A stretch of DNA of 34,224 nt from Candidatus Heimdallarchaeota archaeon (GCA_015522385.1 WAMJ01000246.1:1-34224); one strand, 5' to 3'. Shown: positions 7,229-15,473, numbered from the stretch's first letter. Notes: generated by a model from the letters alone, not told the origin. Numbers and translations: made by a program.

Positions 7229-7909
7229 ATGAAGCTTAAATTAACTTTGTTCACGCTCAGTCTAGGGCTGCTCATCGCCACCGCACCCGCGGTCAGAGCA
7301 GCAGAGACGGGGACTTTGAAATACACGGACGGTCTCAAGGTCGGTGACAAGCTCGAGTACACCTTGACAATCGATGACAATTATGATGACAAGGTCGACG
7401 CAGAGTCAGGAGACAAGACCACCTACGAGCTGATGGAGGTTTACACTGATGCATCAGCAGAGCTTGACACGTTCTTATTCACCACGCTCAGCTACAACCC
7501 AACTGGGATGTGGAAGGCCACCTACCCCAATGGGACGACCGAGGAGGGCTCAGACTTCGATCTCGTGTTCCCCACCAGTTTCGAGATGGACAATGGCACA
7601 ACGCTCGGGGCCGCGGATACTATAGCGCTCGCCACTGGTCTGTATAGCATTGGCGATACGTCGGAAGTGGATGGAGTTGTCAAGATCCACATTGTCTTCT
7701 TCATCGTTCTCGATATTGAGTTCGATGCATCCACGGGGATTCTCCAGAAGCAGGTGCTCGAGGACTCTGACGGTGACGGCAAGATCACCATTGAACTCAC
7801 AAAAGGAGGTTCAGCTAGCACCTTGCCTGCATACGACCTCCCGGTCTTCATCGCACTGGCCATGACAGCAACCTCATTTGCCATAATGAGAAGAAGAAGC
7901 TCCTCTTAA
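7229..7909 (+). CDS. Secreted surface protein with C-terminal anchor
   Basis: 226 residues. MKLKLTLF plus a hydrophobic stretch ending TAPAVRA-AETG is a classical cleavable signal peptide. The mature part is acidic, with Asp-rich segments (DDNYDDKVD; later DSDGDGK, an EF-hand- or thrombospondin-type calcium-loop pattern), implying a beta-rich, perhaps calcium-binding ectodomain. The C-terminus is tripartite: LPAYDLP, a hydrophobic helix (VFIALAMTATSFAIM), then RRRSSS. This layout resembles archaeosortase-type sorting signals (CTERM), though it could be a plain membrane anchor. The TTG at 7211 would add six residues and spoil the signal. No partner gene is adjacent. Confidence 0.8.
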   Translation: MKLKLTLFTLSLGLLIATAPAVRAAETGTLKYTDGLKVGDKLEYTLTIDDNYDDKVDAESGDKTTYELMEVYTDASAELDTFLFTTLSYNPTGMWKATYPNGTTEEGSDFDLVFPTSFEMDNGTTLGAADTIALATGLYSIGDTSEVDGVVKIHIVFFIVLDIEFDASTGILQKQVLEDSDGDGKITIELTKGGSASTLPAYDLPVFIALAMTATSFAIMRRRSSS

Positions 7910-8192
7910 TGACCTCCGACGTAGTTGTGAAAAGGACGACGTAGGAGACCTGTCTGGGGGAGGAGATCAAGCTCTATTTGGAGTTCCTTACGGTCGACCG
8001 AATGAACGTTACAACCAGACGGATCGGCCTGAGCATGAAAAACGCAAGTACCGATCCGAAGGTCTGGATGCGCATAGCATCGATTCTTCTCCTGTTCTAG
8101 TTAGTCCTGCCTATTTCAGGATCATTTTCTATGTTTCGAGCAGGCATCCTTCCTTCAGAAGATACATCAAGCGGATAACTCATGAAGAGAGA
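7910..8192. other. Gap with a possible gene remnant
   Basis: No gene I can support firmly. An open plus frame from 7945 to 8100 includes ATG 8002 and would give a 32-residue peptide containing STDPKVWMRIASILLLF, which reads protein-like. No TATA box or ribosome site precedes it. It could be the end of a decayed gene. Nothing notable is seen in 8101-8192. Confidence 0.3.
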
Positions 8193-8354
8193 TTACATAT
8201 AGTCAGACTCTGTCTCGGATCTCCACTCATGACCACAGTGCTCACAGTAGTAGTTGTACCAGACGTCACCGTACCCCCCACCCGTGTACTCCTGCTCTTG
8301 GTCATAGCTGACATTCTGCGATCCGCATTTCGGACAGCGTAGTTCATCCTGCAT
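8193..8354 (-). CDS. Small zinc-ribbon protein (53 residues)
   Basis: A short gene with two clear zinc knuckles, CPKCGS (Cys7, Cys10) and YCEHCGHEW (Cys37, Cys40), separated by an acidic, Gly/Tyr-rich loop. The spacing matches single-domain zinc ribbons that bind one Zn2+; such archaeal proteins often act in transcription, translation or as adaptors. The start is the ATG at 8354, with a weak GCTAAATC element about 25 bases upstream. It is divergent from queC across 77 bases, so the two may share a control region. No enzymatic motif is present. Confidence 0.8.
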   Translation of the reverse strand: MQDELRCPKCGSQNVSYDQEQEYTGGGYGDVWYNYYCEHCGHEWRSETESDYM

Positions 8355-8402
8355 ACTTATTCATACGGCCCGCAGGGATTTAGCTTTTTCTCCTCCGCAT
8401 GA

Positions 8403-8409
8403 TTTAATA
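8403..8409 (+). promoter_or_regulatory. TATA-like element of queC
   Basis: TTTAATA lies 23-29 bases before GTG 8432, giving a leaderless message. Confidence 0.6.
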
Positions 8410-8431
8410 GCGGGAGTTGTGAGGGGAATCT

Positions 8432-9160
8432 GTGACTAATAACAAGGTGCTGGCAATCGTCTCGGGAGGTCTGGATAGCACTACAATGCTGTGGAAACTA
8501 CAGGCAGACGGCTACGAGGTCATGGAGACGATCTCGTTCAACTACGGGCAGAGACACACCAAAGAGCTTGACGGTATGGAGAAGATCCTTAGTGCATTTG
8601 AGGAGCAGTTCGGAAGGGAAATTGAATCCAAGGTGGTCGACATCAGAGTCATGAGGGAGCTCGCAGAAGCAGGAGCAGTCATGGGCAACGAGGAGTTACC
8701 AAAGCAGGCATATGACTCCGAGACGCAGAGGGTGACTATCGTCCCCAACAGGAATGCGGTCTTCATCAATCTGGCTGCAGCTAGGGCGGTGGCAATGGAG
8801 TACCGGTATGTTGCTTACGCAGCTCACAGCAACGATCACAGCGTCTACCCAGATTGCCGTCCGGAGTTCGTAGAAGCGATGGACAGGGCATTAGAACTCG
8901 CGAATGCATGGACGCCGGTGAACCTCATGGCACCCTTTGTCAACAGCTCGAAGGCGGATATCGTCAGGGTTGGCAAGGAGCTAGGAGTCCCGTTTGAGCT
9001 CACGTGGAGCTGTTACGAAGGGGGAGATCGCCCCTGCCTTCAGTGTGGCACCTGCATCGAGAGGACCTCCTCCTTTGTGCAGGCAGGCATCCCAGATCCA
9101 CTGCTCACTTCTGAAGAATGGGAGGAGGCCAAAACTTACCTCCAAACTTCCGAGCAGTGA
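8432..9160 (+). CDS. queC: 7-cyano-7-deazaguanine synthase QueC
   Basis: 242 residues, normal QueC length. It catalyses ATP-dependent conversion of 7-carboxy-7-deazaguanine and ammonia to preQ0, the precursor inserted into tRNA on the way to archaeosine. The pyrophosphatase-type ATP loop is SGGLDS (residues 11-16), followed by the family stretch SFNYGQRH and by VPNRNAVF and AHSNDHSVYPDCRPEF. The zinc site is complete: Cys194, Cys202, Cys205 and Cys208 in CYEGGDRPCLQCGTC. The start is a GTG with a TATA box at -29 to -23. No other queuosine/archaeosine gene lies beside it. Confidence 0.97.
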   Translation: MTNNKVLAIVSGGLDSTTMLWKLQADGYEVMETISFNYGQRHTKELDGMEKILSAFEEQFGREIESKVVDIRVMRELAEAGAVMGNEELPKQAYDSETQRVTIVPNRNAVFINLAAARAVAMEYRYVAYAAHSNDHSVYPDCRPEFVEAMDRALELANAWTPVNLMAPFVNSSKADIVRVGKELGVPFELTWSCYEGGDRPCLQCGTCIERTSSFVQAGIPDPLLTSEEWEEAKTYLQTSEQ

Positions 9161-9197
9161 TACACTTACCAGATTATCACACTACAACCAGTTAAAT

Positions 9198-9205
9198 TTA
9201 TATTT
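9198..9205 (+). promoter_or_regulatory. TATA-like element of the 9226 gene
   Basis: TTTATATT lies 21-28 bases before GTG 9226 in an A/T-rich gap, consistent with leaderless transcription. Confidence 0.6.
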
Positions 9206-9225
9206 TCAGCACAACATGTTAAACT

Positions 9226-10635
9226 GTGTACGAGAGTTACAATAAAATCAGGGAACGAAAGGAACAGCAAGAGAGGAACCTCCCACAGGTGGATGATCGG
9301 GCTATCCTCTATCTCTCACTAGCTCTTCTTATCGAGTTCTTCGCCTTCGAGCCAATCTCTGGAGGTACTGCGTTTAACTCCGGCCCGGGACTTGGTCTCT
9401 ACCTAGGGCTTACCCTCTTTCCATACCTCATCAGCTTGGTTGTGATTACTGGACTGCTCACGGGGTCAATCGTACCCTCACCTGTCGAGTGGTTCGCAAG
9501 GGGTACACTCATGTTTCTCATGGCATTTGGGATAATCGGGGCGATCATGGCACTTCCTAAAGCGATACAGTTCTACCTCGTCCTCAACCCGGTACTGACG
9601 CCCATTCCGATTGTGGCGGTTGGTGCCTCGATCTACATCCTTCTCAACCTGAAGAGAGGAATCACGGGTGTCATGCAGGCAAGGGGAGAAGCGGTCTCAC
9701 TTGCTCTGGAAGAGGAGTACGGTCTGAACCTTGAACCCAGCAAGAGAGTGGTGATGTACAAGCTACTCTTCGTGTTCTTCACCTACCTTGAATTCATATA
9801 CCTCCTCTTCATCCCTTTCAGATCGGAGAATCCTTCAGAGCCACTGGCCTCCCTCAGGATAAGGGATCCTCCACCCGTGTACGCAGTGCAGAACTACATC
9901 GGCATGGAGCTCTGGGTAAGGCTCCCTGCATTTGTCCTCATCTCAGCCCTTGGCTTCGCACTATTCATCAAGCCCGTACCTCGGAAGGTGATGTTGGGTA
10001 TCAGCCTCTTCAACTTCATTTCTGCCCTCTTGTACATGGTTGAATACCCACTGTTCGAGACGGTCATTCTCATCCTTGCGGTCTACATGTACAGGGATCC
10101 AGAGATCTCTAAGCATATGGAGAGCTATGCCGAGGAGACCATCAGGGAGAAAGAGGGCATGGGTGAAAGACCGAAGAGGGTTACTCTTGCACTCATGGCA
10201 ATCATCACGGGATTCGCCATCTCCTCAATCCATGTTCCGGAGGAGATTATCGCCTACTACCAACCTAACCTCACACCAATCGAGAGCTTTTTCAACGTCT
10301 ACTCCTTTCTTCCATCGATCCTCGTTGCAGGGGTGTTTCTATGTCTCTTAAGCCTGAAAGACAGAGTCCTGAGCTACCCTATCGCACTGATGGTTGTGGC
10401 AGACGTTGCCATGCTCCTCCTTGGAAGTAGAGCATACAAGATCGGATATATCTACACGGACGGTACGTACAAAATCGGAGTAGCAGACTACATCAGCTTT
10501 GCACTATTCGCAGTGGGGCTCGTAGTCCTCCTATCACCCAAGGTCCTAAAGGACAGGGTGGATACCTTCAAGATTGCACATGAGCTTCGGATTGAGCAGC
10601 ACAGCAGGACACGTTCAGAAGAAGTCGTCGAGTGA
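9226..10635 (+). CDS. Polytopic membrane protein, unknown function
   Basis: 469 residues from GTG. A short charged N-terminus (KIRERKEQQERN) precedes about eleven or twelve hydrophobic segments. A central cytoplasmic-looking loop reads EEEYGLNLEPSKRVVMYK, and a second charged loop (EETIREKEGMGERPKR) divides the protein into two halves of similar layout. The C-terminal tail is charged and ends RSEEVVE. I see no recognised transporter signature. Its last 21 bases overlap the end of the convergent DUF72 gene. Confidence 0.75.
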   Translation: MYESYNKIRERKEQQERNLPQVDDRAILYLSLALLIEFFAFEPISGGTAFNSGPGLGLYLGLTLFPYLISLVVITGLLTGSIVPSPVEWFARGTLMFLMAFGIIGAIMALPKAIQFYLVLNPVLTPIPIVAVGASIYILLNLKRGITGVMQARGEAVSLALEEEYGLNLEPSKRVVMYKLLFVFFTYLEFIYLLFIPFRSENPSEPLASLRIRDPPPVYAVQNYIGMELWVRLPAFVLISALGFALFIKPVPRKVMLGISLFNFISALLYMVEYPLFETVILILAVYMYRDPEISKHMESYAEETIREKEGMGERPKRVTLALMAIITGFAISSIHVPEEIIAYYQPNLTPIESFFNVYSFLPSILVAGVFLCLLSLKDRVLSYPIALMVVADVAMLLLGSRAYKIGYIYTDGTYKIGVADYISFALFAVGLVVLLSPKVLKDRVDTFKIAHELRIEQHSRTRSEEVVE

Positions 10636-11439
10636 TAGCTGTGGCATGAAGCCCTCGGCATTAAGCCCCCGTCTCTCGAGCTCTTGATGGATCTTACGAG
10701 CATCAGCAGGAGCATTTCCAGAGAACTGGTTGGAAACGAAGATATAGACCATTCGGGTACGCTCGTCGAACGCCTTGAGAATGTCAACCAGCGTGCTGAT
10801 CTCAACCCTGCGGTCGAGTGACTTTTTCCCGACCTCATCGTCCCCTAGTTCCCGCGCATCGCTGAAAAGGCGTATGTAGATATCGGGACCAAGGTGATCA
10901 AGATGCATGCTCAGCTGTCTACTCAAACTGGCATGAAGGAAGGGCGTGGCAACCAGAATGCAGTCTTCCAATAGCTTGTAGGTGCTCTCCTCGAACCACG
11001 AGAGGGACCTGAGCTCCACAGCAATTCGCGCGCGGGTCAGGGTCTTTGTCGCCCTGATCAACCGGATGAGGAACTGGGTATTTGCAGTGGTCTGGATAAA
11101 CGTCGGGGGCATCTGAAATAGGATGAAACCTAACTTCTCCCCCAGTTCCTCCATGGTCTTCAGGAAGGTGGTGAGAAGTTGAGAATCAAAGTTCCAGATA
11201 CCAGATTGGTGACTGATATGCATGGGTGTCTTTACACTGAAAGAGAAGTCAGGGGGAGTCCTGCTGTGCCAGTCCTTGACCAGCGACTTCTTCGGGATCT
11301 CGTAGAAGGTACTATTGACCTCCACAACTGGCGACTCATTGGCGTAGTACTCTAGGTAGTTCTGGGTGTGGTAGGGGTAGAATGAACCTTTCCAGAAATC
11401 GTAACTCCAACCAGAGGTCCCGATAAAGTACTTCGCCAC
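10615..11439 (-). CDS. DUF72 (YecE-like) TIM-barrel protein
   Basis: 274 residues with the hallmarks of the DUF72 family: FIGTSGWSYDFWKGSFYP at the N-terminus, VEVNSTFYEIP, then FSVKTPMHISH, GFILFQMPPTF, IAVELRSLSWF and a C-terminal YIFVSNQFSGNAPADARKI. The family forms a TIM-like barrel and is common in archaea and bacteria; its reaction is not established. The start is a GTG with TATATC 24-30 bases upstream. The last 21 bases overlap the convergent membrane-protein gene, so the transcripts could interfere. Confidence 0.93.
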   Translation of the reverse strand: MAKYFIGTSGWSYDFWKGSFYPYHTQNYLEYYANESPVVEVNSTFYEIPKKSLVKDWHSRTPPDFSFSVKTPMHISHQSGIWNFDSQLLTTFLKTMEELGEKLGFILFQMPPTFIQTTANTQFLIRLIRATKTLTRARIAVELRSLSWFEESTYKLLEDCILVATPFLHASLSRQLSMHLDHLGPDIYIRLFSDARELGDDEVGKKSLDRRVEISTLVDILKAFDERTRMVYIFVSNQFSGNAPADARKIHQELERRGLNAEGFMPQLSLDDFF

Positions 11440-11462
11440 AGGGATGTCATAGGTCGGTTCGG

Positions 11463-11469
11463 ATATAAC
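11463..11469 (-). promoter_or_regulatory. TATA-like element of the DUF72 gene
   Basis: ATATAAC, read as GTTATAT on the coding strand, lies 24-30 bases before GTG 11439. Confidence 0.5.
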
Positions 11470-11522
11470 GTTTCTGTGGTCCTCTCGGATTCGGGTAGTA
11501 TTCTGCAGAGATGTGCAAAGAC

Positions 11523-12410
11523 TTAGGAACTCTCATCCTTAGATCGGATTTCAGAGTTGGCATCCGTCTTCTCCTCGGTCGCCCTCTTCAGATCGTCGAG
11601 AGTGCTCATCTTCTTGAGCCTGTTGAGCTCCTTGAGCTTCTCTGCAAGCTCCTCCTTGTGTTTCTCCAATCCTTCACGCATATTCTCCTTGAGCTCGATG
11701 ATCTCCTCTCCCAGCGTGCTGAGGACCTCATCCCTGATGTCGTTGTAGTCGGATGTGGGTTTCACCCCTTCTAGCCCCTTCCTGAACTCATCTATCTCCT
11801 CCTTGACCTCCTGTATGTCCTCCTTAAACTCAGCGATACCCTCCTCGATCTCGGAGCGTACACTCTCCAGCTCATCCTTGATCTCGGACTTCACACCGTT
11901 TATCTCCTCCTCGATCTCCACCTTGACGTCCTTGAACCTGTTCAAACCTGCACCCTTTGTCTTCTCGATGAGGTCAATGATCTCACGAGCGAGCTGCTGG
12001 ATCTGCTCCTCACGGACATGAGTGAACGATTCTCTCAGCCGTTCCTCAATCTTCTCAAGACTGTCTTCGAGGTGAATATTGACACCGACGGAGCCGCTGA
12101 CATTGAGCCGTTCCCTGATGAGGGAACCAACCTTCTGTTCGAAGTCCTTATTGAGCTCCTTCAGACCTACATTAGCTATCTCGACCGCCATCTTTACCGT
12201 TGAACCAATCGTCTTCTCCAGACCCTTGAAGACCTCTTCGAGACCGAGGGAAATCGAGCCCAAGTTGATGCCCTCCGGTGTCACGTCAAACGGGACCTCA
12301 TCTTCCGAGGTCTCCTCGAATCCCGTGCTCTCGATATGTGTTGACTCCAGTTCTTCCTTGACACTCTCGACCCTCTTACGGATCTTCTCGAGTTCGTCTT
12401 CAAGACTCAT
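11523..12410 (-). CDS. Acidic coiled-coil protein, unknown function
   Basis: 295 residues, very rich in Glu, Lys, Leu and Ile. Residues 1-25 (DELEKIRKRVESVKEELES) and about 120-285 have long heptad-like stretches with no proline-rich breaks, predicting a rod-like coiled coil. The middle, about residues 38-110, is different: Gly/Ser/Ile-rich with PEGINLGSISLGLEEVF and SGSVGVNIHLED. No signal peptide or membrane segment, so cytoplasmic. The neighbouring 12513-12911 gene shares the N-terminal pattern and the centre, pointing to a duplicated pair. A TTAAGA element about 22-30 bases upstream may be its promoter. Confidence 0.8.
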   Translation of the reverse strand: MSLEDELEKIRKRVESVKEELESTHIESTGFEETSEDEVPFDVTPEGINLGSISLGLEEVFKGLEKTIGSTVKMAVEIANVGLKELNKDFEQKVGSLIRERLNVSGSVGVNIHLEDSLEKIEERLRESFTHVREEQIQQLAREIIDLIEKTKGAGLNRFKDVKVEIEEEINGVKSEIKDELESVRSEIEEGIAEFKEDIQEVKEEIDEFRKGLEGVKPTSDYNDIRDEVLSTLGEEIIELKENMREGLEKHKEELAEKLKELNRLKKMSTLDDLKRATEEKTDANSEIRSKDESS

Positions 12411-12512
12411 CTAGGGTCTCATCCTCCTTCACCTTCTTAAGTTCTCTTTTCCGGAAATCGGAGAATACACCATTCAGGAGGAGGGGTGTGACGATCACTG
12501 AACATCAACTTC

Positions 12513-12911
12513 TCACATGTCGTCCACATCGTCGACATCCATATTGTCGATGTCAACATCGATGGTGATCCCCATGTCGGAGCCGAGGCTCTCGTCAACT
12601 ATGTCCTCCACGACCTCCTCAATTACCACACCTACTCCCTCAAGAACCTCACCTACTGACTCCATGACACATTCCACACCACGTAGCGAGACCCCGATTT
12701 CATGGAAGAGACCACCGGAGAGACCACCTAGTGTGGTATGGATTGCATTATCTGCATTTTCAAGAGCTGTGTGTACTACTGCACGTATCCCATCGGGAAA
12801 CACCCCGTGAAGACAGTCATCGATGTCGTCGGACTCGGGGATCTTCATGTTGTTTATACGTTGTCTGGTCTCTTCGACCTTGTTGCGGATGTACTCAAAT
12901 TCGTCCTGCAT
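12513..12911 (-). CDS. Small acidic protein related to the adjacent coiled-coil protein
   Basis: 132 residues. It begins MQDEFEYIRNKVEETRQRI, parallel to the start of the 11523-12410 product, and continues with VFPDGIRAVVHTALENAD, comparable to the neighbour's TPEGINLGSISLGLEEV. It ends with GSDMGITIDVDID followed by an Asp/Met-rich tail, comparable to SGSVGVNIHLED. It therefore looks like a short paralogue lacking the long coiled coil. The acidic tail (DVDIDNMDVDDVDDM) might bind metal or a basic partner. The TTAAATAAAT element 20-29 bases before the ATG suggests it is the first gene of the pair. Confidence 0.75.
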   Translation of the reverse strand: MQDEFEYIRNKVEETRQRINNMKIPESDDIDDCLHGVFPDGIRAVVHTALENADNAIHTTLGGLSGGLFHEIGVSLRGVECVMESVGEVLEGVGVVIEEVVEDIVDESLGSDMGITIDVDIDNMDVDDVDDM

Positions 12912-12930
12912 AGTATACTCTAGGGCTGAA

Positions 12931-12940
12931 ATTTATTTAA
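12931..12940 (-). promoter_or_regulatory. TATA-like element of the 12513-12911 gene
   Basis: TTAAATAAAT on the minus strand lies 20-29 bases before the ATG at 12911. Confidence 0.6.
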
Positions 12941-12975
12941 GGAGGTGTAAAATTCATGCTGTATGGTATTCACTC

Positions 12976-12982
12976 AGAGGTG
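12976..12982 (+). promoter_or_regulatory. Shine-Dalgarno site of the SDR gene
   Basis: AGAGGTG lies six bases before GTG 12989. It is one of few plus-strand first genes here with a clear ribosome site rather than a leaderless start. Confidence 0.5.
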
Positions 12983-12988
12983 TAACGT

Positions 12989-13798
12989 GTGAGCGGAAAG
13001 TCAGTGCTCGTCACGGGAGCCAGTAGCGGTATAGGACGGGCAACAGTGGAAGAACTCCACAAGACCGGCTATATAATGCACGCAACCGTGAGGAAACAGG
13101 AAGACGCGGATGTCCTTCAGGACGATTTGGATGGGGTGGTGACACACATCGTTGACCTGACCGACTCCGCGGGGATAAAACAACTGGCAGATTCGATTGG
13201 GGAGCTCTATGGGCTGGTGAACAACGCAGGCGTGGCCCTGCCTAGTGCAGTGCTCAAGGATGACATGTCCTCCCTGAGAATGACCATGGAGGTGAACTTC
13301 TTCGCACCGGTGCATCTGACCTCCCTCCTACTCCCAAAGCTCATTGAGAGCAAGGGCATCGTGGTGAATATGTCCTCGGTGTCGGGCAGGTTCGCACTCC
13401 CGTTCTTCCACCCATATGCGTCGAGCAAGTACGCCTTGGAGGCATTCTCTGACTCCTTGAGAAGGGAGGTTGATCATCTCGGGGTACGTGTGGTCGTGAT
13501 CCAGCCTGGGAGGGTGAAGACCCCGATCTGGAAGAAGGGCACATCCGTCGACCTCAGCCGCTACGAGGGGACACCGTACGAGAAGAGTATTAAGCACGCA
13601 CTTCCCCAAGCAGTGAACAACAAAGGACTAGAGCCTTCCGAAGTCGCCAAGCTCATCTGCAGGGTGATGAGGAAGAAGAGACCGAAGCCACGTTACCTGA
13701 TAGCGGAGAGAACCTTGTTGTTCAAGCTTATGCCCCTGCTCCCTACGTGGCTTGTTGACCGGATGATGAGGAAGCAGATGGGACTTGAACGAGGATGA
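12989..13798 (+). CDS. Short-chain dehydrogenase/reductase
   Basis: 269 residues, classical SDR size. The nucleotide-binding TGASSGIG is at residues 8-15, NNAG follows in LYGLVNNAGVALPS, the catalytic Ser is in VNMSSVSGR, and the active-site YASSK has Tyr143 and Lys147. This is an NAD(P)H-dependent oxidoreductase acting on a carbonyl or alcohol; the C-terminal stretch PRYLIAERTLLFKLMPLLP is common in SDRs acting on lipid-like or retinol/steroid-like substrates, but the substrate is unknown. It starts at GTG with AGAGGTG upstream. Its last 56 bases overlap the convergent EamA gene. Confidence 0.93.
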   Translation: MSGKSVLVTGASSGIGRATVEELHKTGYIMHATVRKQEDADVLQDDLDGVVTHIVDLTDSAGIKQLADSIGELYGLVNNAGVALPSAVLKDDMSSLRMTMEVNFFAPVHLTSLLLPKLIESKGIVVNMSSVSGRFALPFFHPYASSKYALEAFSDSLRREVDHLGVRVVVIQPGRVKTPIWKKGTSVDLSRYEGTPYEKSIKHALPQAVNNKGLEPSEVAKLICRVMRKKRPKPRYLIAERTLLFKLMPLLPTWLVDRMMRKQMGLERG

Positions 13799-14630
13799 CA
13801 CCGGACAACACGAGGAGGAAGCCAAGGACGGCCACAAGTGACATCCCCTCACCGAGAATAAGAGCTGAGGCGATCGCCCCCGAGAAGGGGATGATGTTGG
13901 TGGAGGGGGCCACCACCCCGGGCCCGAGAATCTCCACCGCCCTGTAGTGCAAGATATAGGAGAAGACCGAGGCGACGATCCCGATGAAAAGGAGCCAGCC
14001 CCAGAACTGGAAGTCACTGCTTCCCAACTTCCTGTAGCTACCAAGTGTCAGCGGTGCAAGCATCAACGTCCCAACCACCTCAGACCATGCCGTCAGGACG
14101 AGAGCAGAGAATCCGTGGTTGCTCAGCTTCTTGGAGAAGGAGAAGGACAATCCCCAGATACTAGCAGCGAGAAGGATCAGGAGATTACCAATCAACTGCC
14201 CGGATGAGACGTCCCATCCGACGAGGAGTGAGACCCCGAGCATCCCCAGGACGACGCTTCCCCACTTGCGGGGGGTCATCCGCTCACCGAGGAGCAAGAC
14301 GGCTGCGAGCATGGTCATCAACGGATTGACCGAGACGATCATAGAGGCGATTGAGGCATCTGTAAGGGCGAGTCCCGTGTAGAAGATGAGGTTGTTGACA
14401 GCGACACCCGTGACCGCGAGACCGATGACGGACAGCCACTCCCTGCCCCTTGGCAGCACCTTACCGTCGCTGAGCAACAGAACGGGAACGAAGAACACCG
14501 AGGCGATGAGGAACCTGAAGTAGACGATCTCGATGGCAGTTAAGCCGAGACTGCCGAGGACCTTTGCTCCGACGATGGATATTCCCCAGACGGTCGTGGA
14601 GAAGATTGGGTAGAGATAGACTTTCCGCAC
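13743..14630 (-). CDS. EamA/DMT-superfamily transporter
   Basis: 295 residues, ten hydrophobic segments in two repeats of five, as in drug/metabolite transporters. Repeat 1 has FSTTVWGISIVGAKVL, FRFLIASVFFVPVLLL and NPLMTMLAAVLLLGERM. Repeat 2 has SIWGLSFSFSKKL, ending with NIIPFSGAIASALILGEGM, the usual EamA end motif. It probably exports or imports a small polar metabolite. It lies 24 bases downstream of a winged-helix regulator on the same strand, but has its own GATTAAATTC element 21-30 bases before GTG 14630, inside the regulator's end. The last 56 bases overlap the SDR gene. Confidence 0.9.
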   Translation of the reverse strand: MRKVYLYPIFSTTVWGISIVGAKVLGSLGLTAIEIVYFRFLIASVFFVPVLLLSDGKVLPRGREWLSVIGLAVTGVAVNNLIFYTGLALTDASIASMIVSVNPLMTMLAAVLLLGERMTPRKWGSVVLGMLGVSLLVGWDVSSGQLIGNLLILLAASIWGLSFSFSKKLSNHGFSALVLTAWSEVVGTLMLAPLTLGSYRKLGSSDFQFWGWLLFIGIVASVFSYILHYRAVEILGPGVVAPSTNIIPFSGAIASALILGEGMSLVAVLGFLLVLSGVILVQVPSASSSSGQQAT

Positions 14631-14650
14631 TAAGCTTCACTGAGGTCTCC

Positions 14651-14660
14651 GAATTTAATC
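14651..14660 (-). promoter_or_regulatory. TATA-like element of the EamA gene
   Basis: GATTAAATTC on the minus strand lies 21-30 bases before GTG 14630. It overlaps the last codons of the upstream regulator gene, so EamA can be expressed independently. Confidence 0.55.
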
Positions 14661-15305
14661 CTGAGCTTTGGGGAAAATACCGCTCACCCTCTTGACCATG
14701 AGTTCCACGAAGGGATGCCCCGCCATCACGAGGTTGAGCAAGTTGAGGTAGACCGCCTCGGGCTCTTTCACGTCCTGCTCGTCAAACCAGACTGACAGTT
14801 GCCGTGAGACCTCGGCTCTTTGTTTAAGGTACTCCTCCATGTGGGCACTCACCAGTTGATCCCCGGGAGTGATGAGTGACAGCGTGTACCTCAGGCTGTC
14901 GTCAGACAAGAGATTCTGTATGTACAAGTACGTCCTCCCCGTCCTGACGTAGAACACCGTGTCGTACCTCCCGTTGCTCAGATCAGCGATCTCGCGGACA
15001 TGACCGCTGTCTATAAGTTTCTGTAGGTGAAAGTAGATGACGGTAAGCTTGGTCCCTATGCACTCGTGGATCTCAAGGGCACTCATGGCCAGTCTTGGCC
15101 TATCACCAAATGATATCCCCTCTGCGAGGACGCCGAGAATTGCCCTACGTGTCTTCTGCTTCGGCAATCTTTGGACCTCTGGCTTGAGGACATGGATGCT
15201 CGGTAGCCGGTAGTCCTCTAGCATTGCTATCTCCTCAGGACTGTTGTACTCCCTCATCTCTGACCACTTGAGGGCCAGTATATGATCCTGTGGAAAATCG
15301 GGCAC
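14655..15305 (-). CDS. ArsR-like winged-helix transcriptional regulator
   Basis: 216 residues. Residues about 50-130 read as a winged helix: KTRRAILGVLAEG, then MSALEIHECIGTKLTVIYFHLQKLIDSG (helix-turn-helix) and a wing with YDTVFYVRTGRTYLY. The C-terminal half is helical with no recognised ligand site. The type resembles the ArsR-like HTH proteins common in archaea. Start at GTG 15305 because TTATAAAA lies 23-30 bases upstream. It is divergent from the large membrane protein at 15474 and upstream of the EamA transporter, either of which could be its target. Confidence 0.82.
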   Translation of the reverse strand: MPDFPQDHILALKWSEMREYNSPEEIAMLEDYRLPSIHVLKPEVQRLPKQKTRRAILGVLAEGISFGDRPRLAMSALEIHECIGTKLTVIYFHLQKLIDSGHVREIADLSNGRYDTVFYVRTGRTYLYIQNLLSDDSLRYTLSLITPGDQLVSAHMEEYLKQRAEVSRQLSVWFDEQDVKEPEAVYLNLLNLVMAGHPFVELMVKRVSGIFPKAQD

Positions 15306-15327
15306 AGAAGCAGCTAACCTTCAGAAT

Positions 15328-15335
15328 TATAAAAA
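15328..15335 (-). promoter_or_regulatory. TATA box of the winged-helix regulator
   Basis: TTTTATAA on the minus strand lies 23-30 bases before GTG 15305, a strong TATA match. Confidence 0.65.
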
Positions 15336-15443
15336 GGTATGTGATATTCAGTAACGGGCTGAATATAGGTAGAAGAAGTGAACGAATTCGTGCATGCTAG
15401 GGTCGATGTCTCTGGTACAGAGAATGATTTTTATCACAGAGGG

Positions 15444-15451
15444 AATAAATA
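15444..15451 (+). promoter_or_regulatory. TATA-like element deciding the start of the 15474 gene
   Basis: AATAAATA lies 23-30 bases before the ATG at 15474. An upstream GTG at 15378 in the same frame would add 32 residues of non-hydrophobic sequence; the promoter position argues against it. Confidence 0.55.
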
Positions 15452-15473
15452 CGTGAACTACTCACCTACACTG

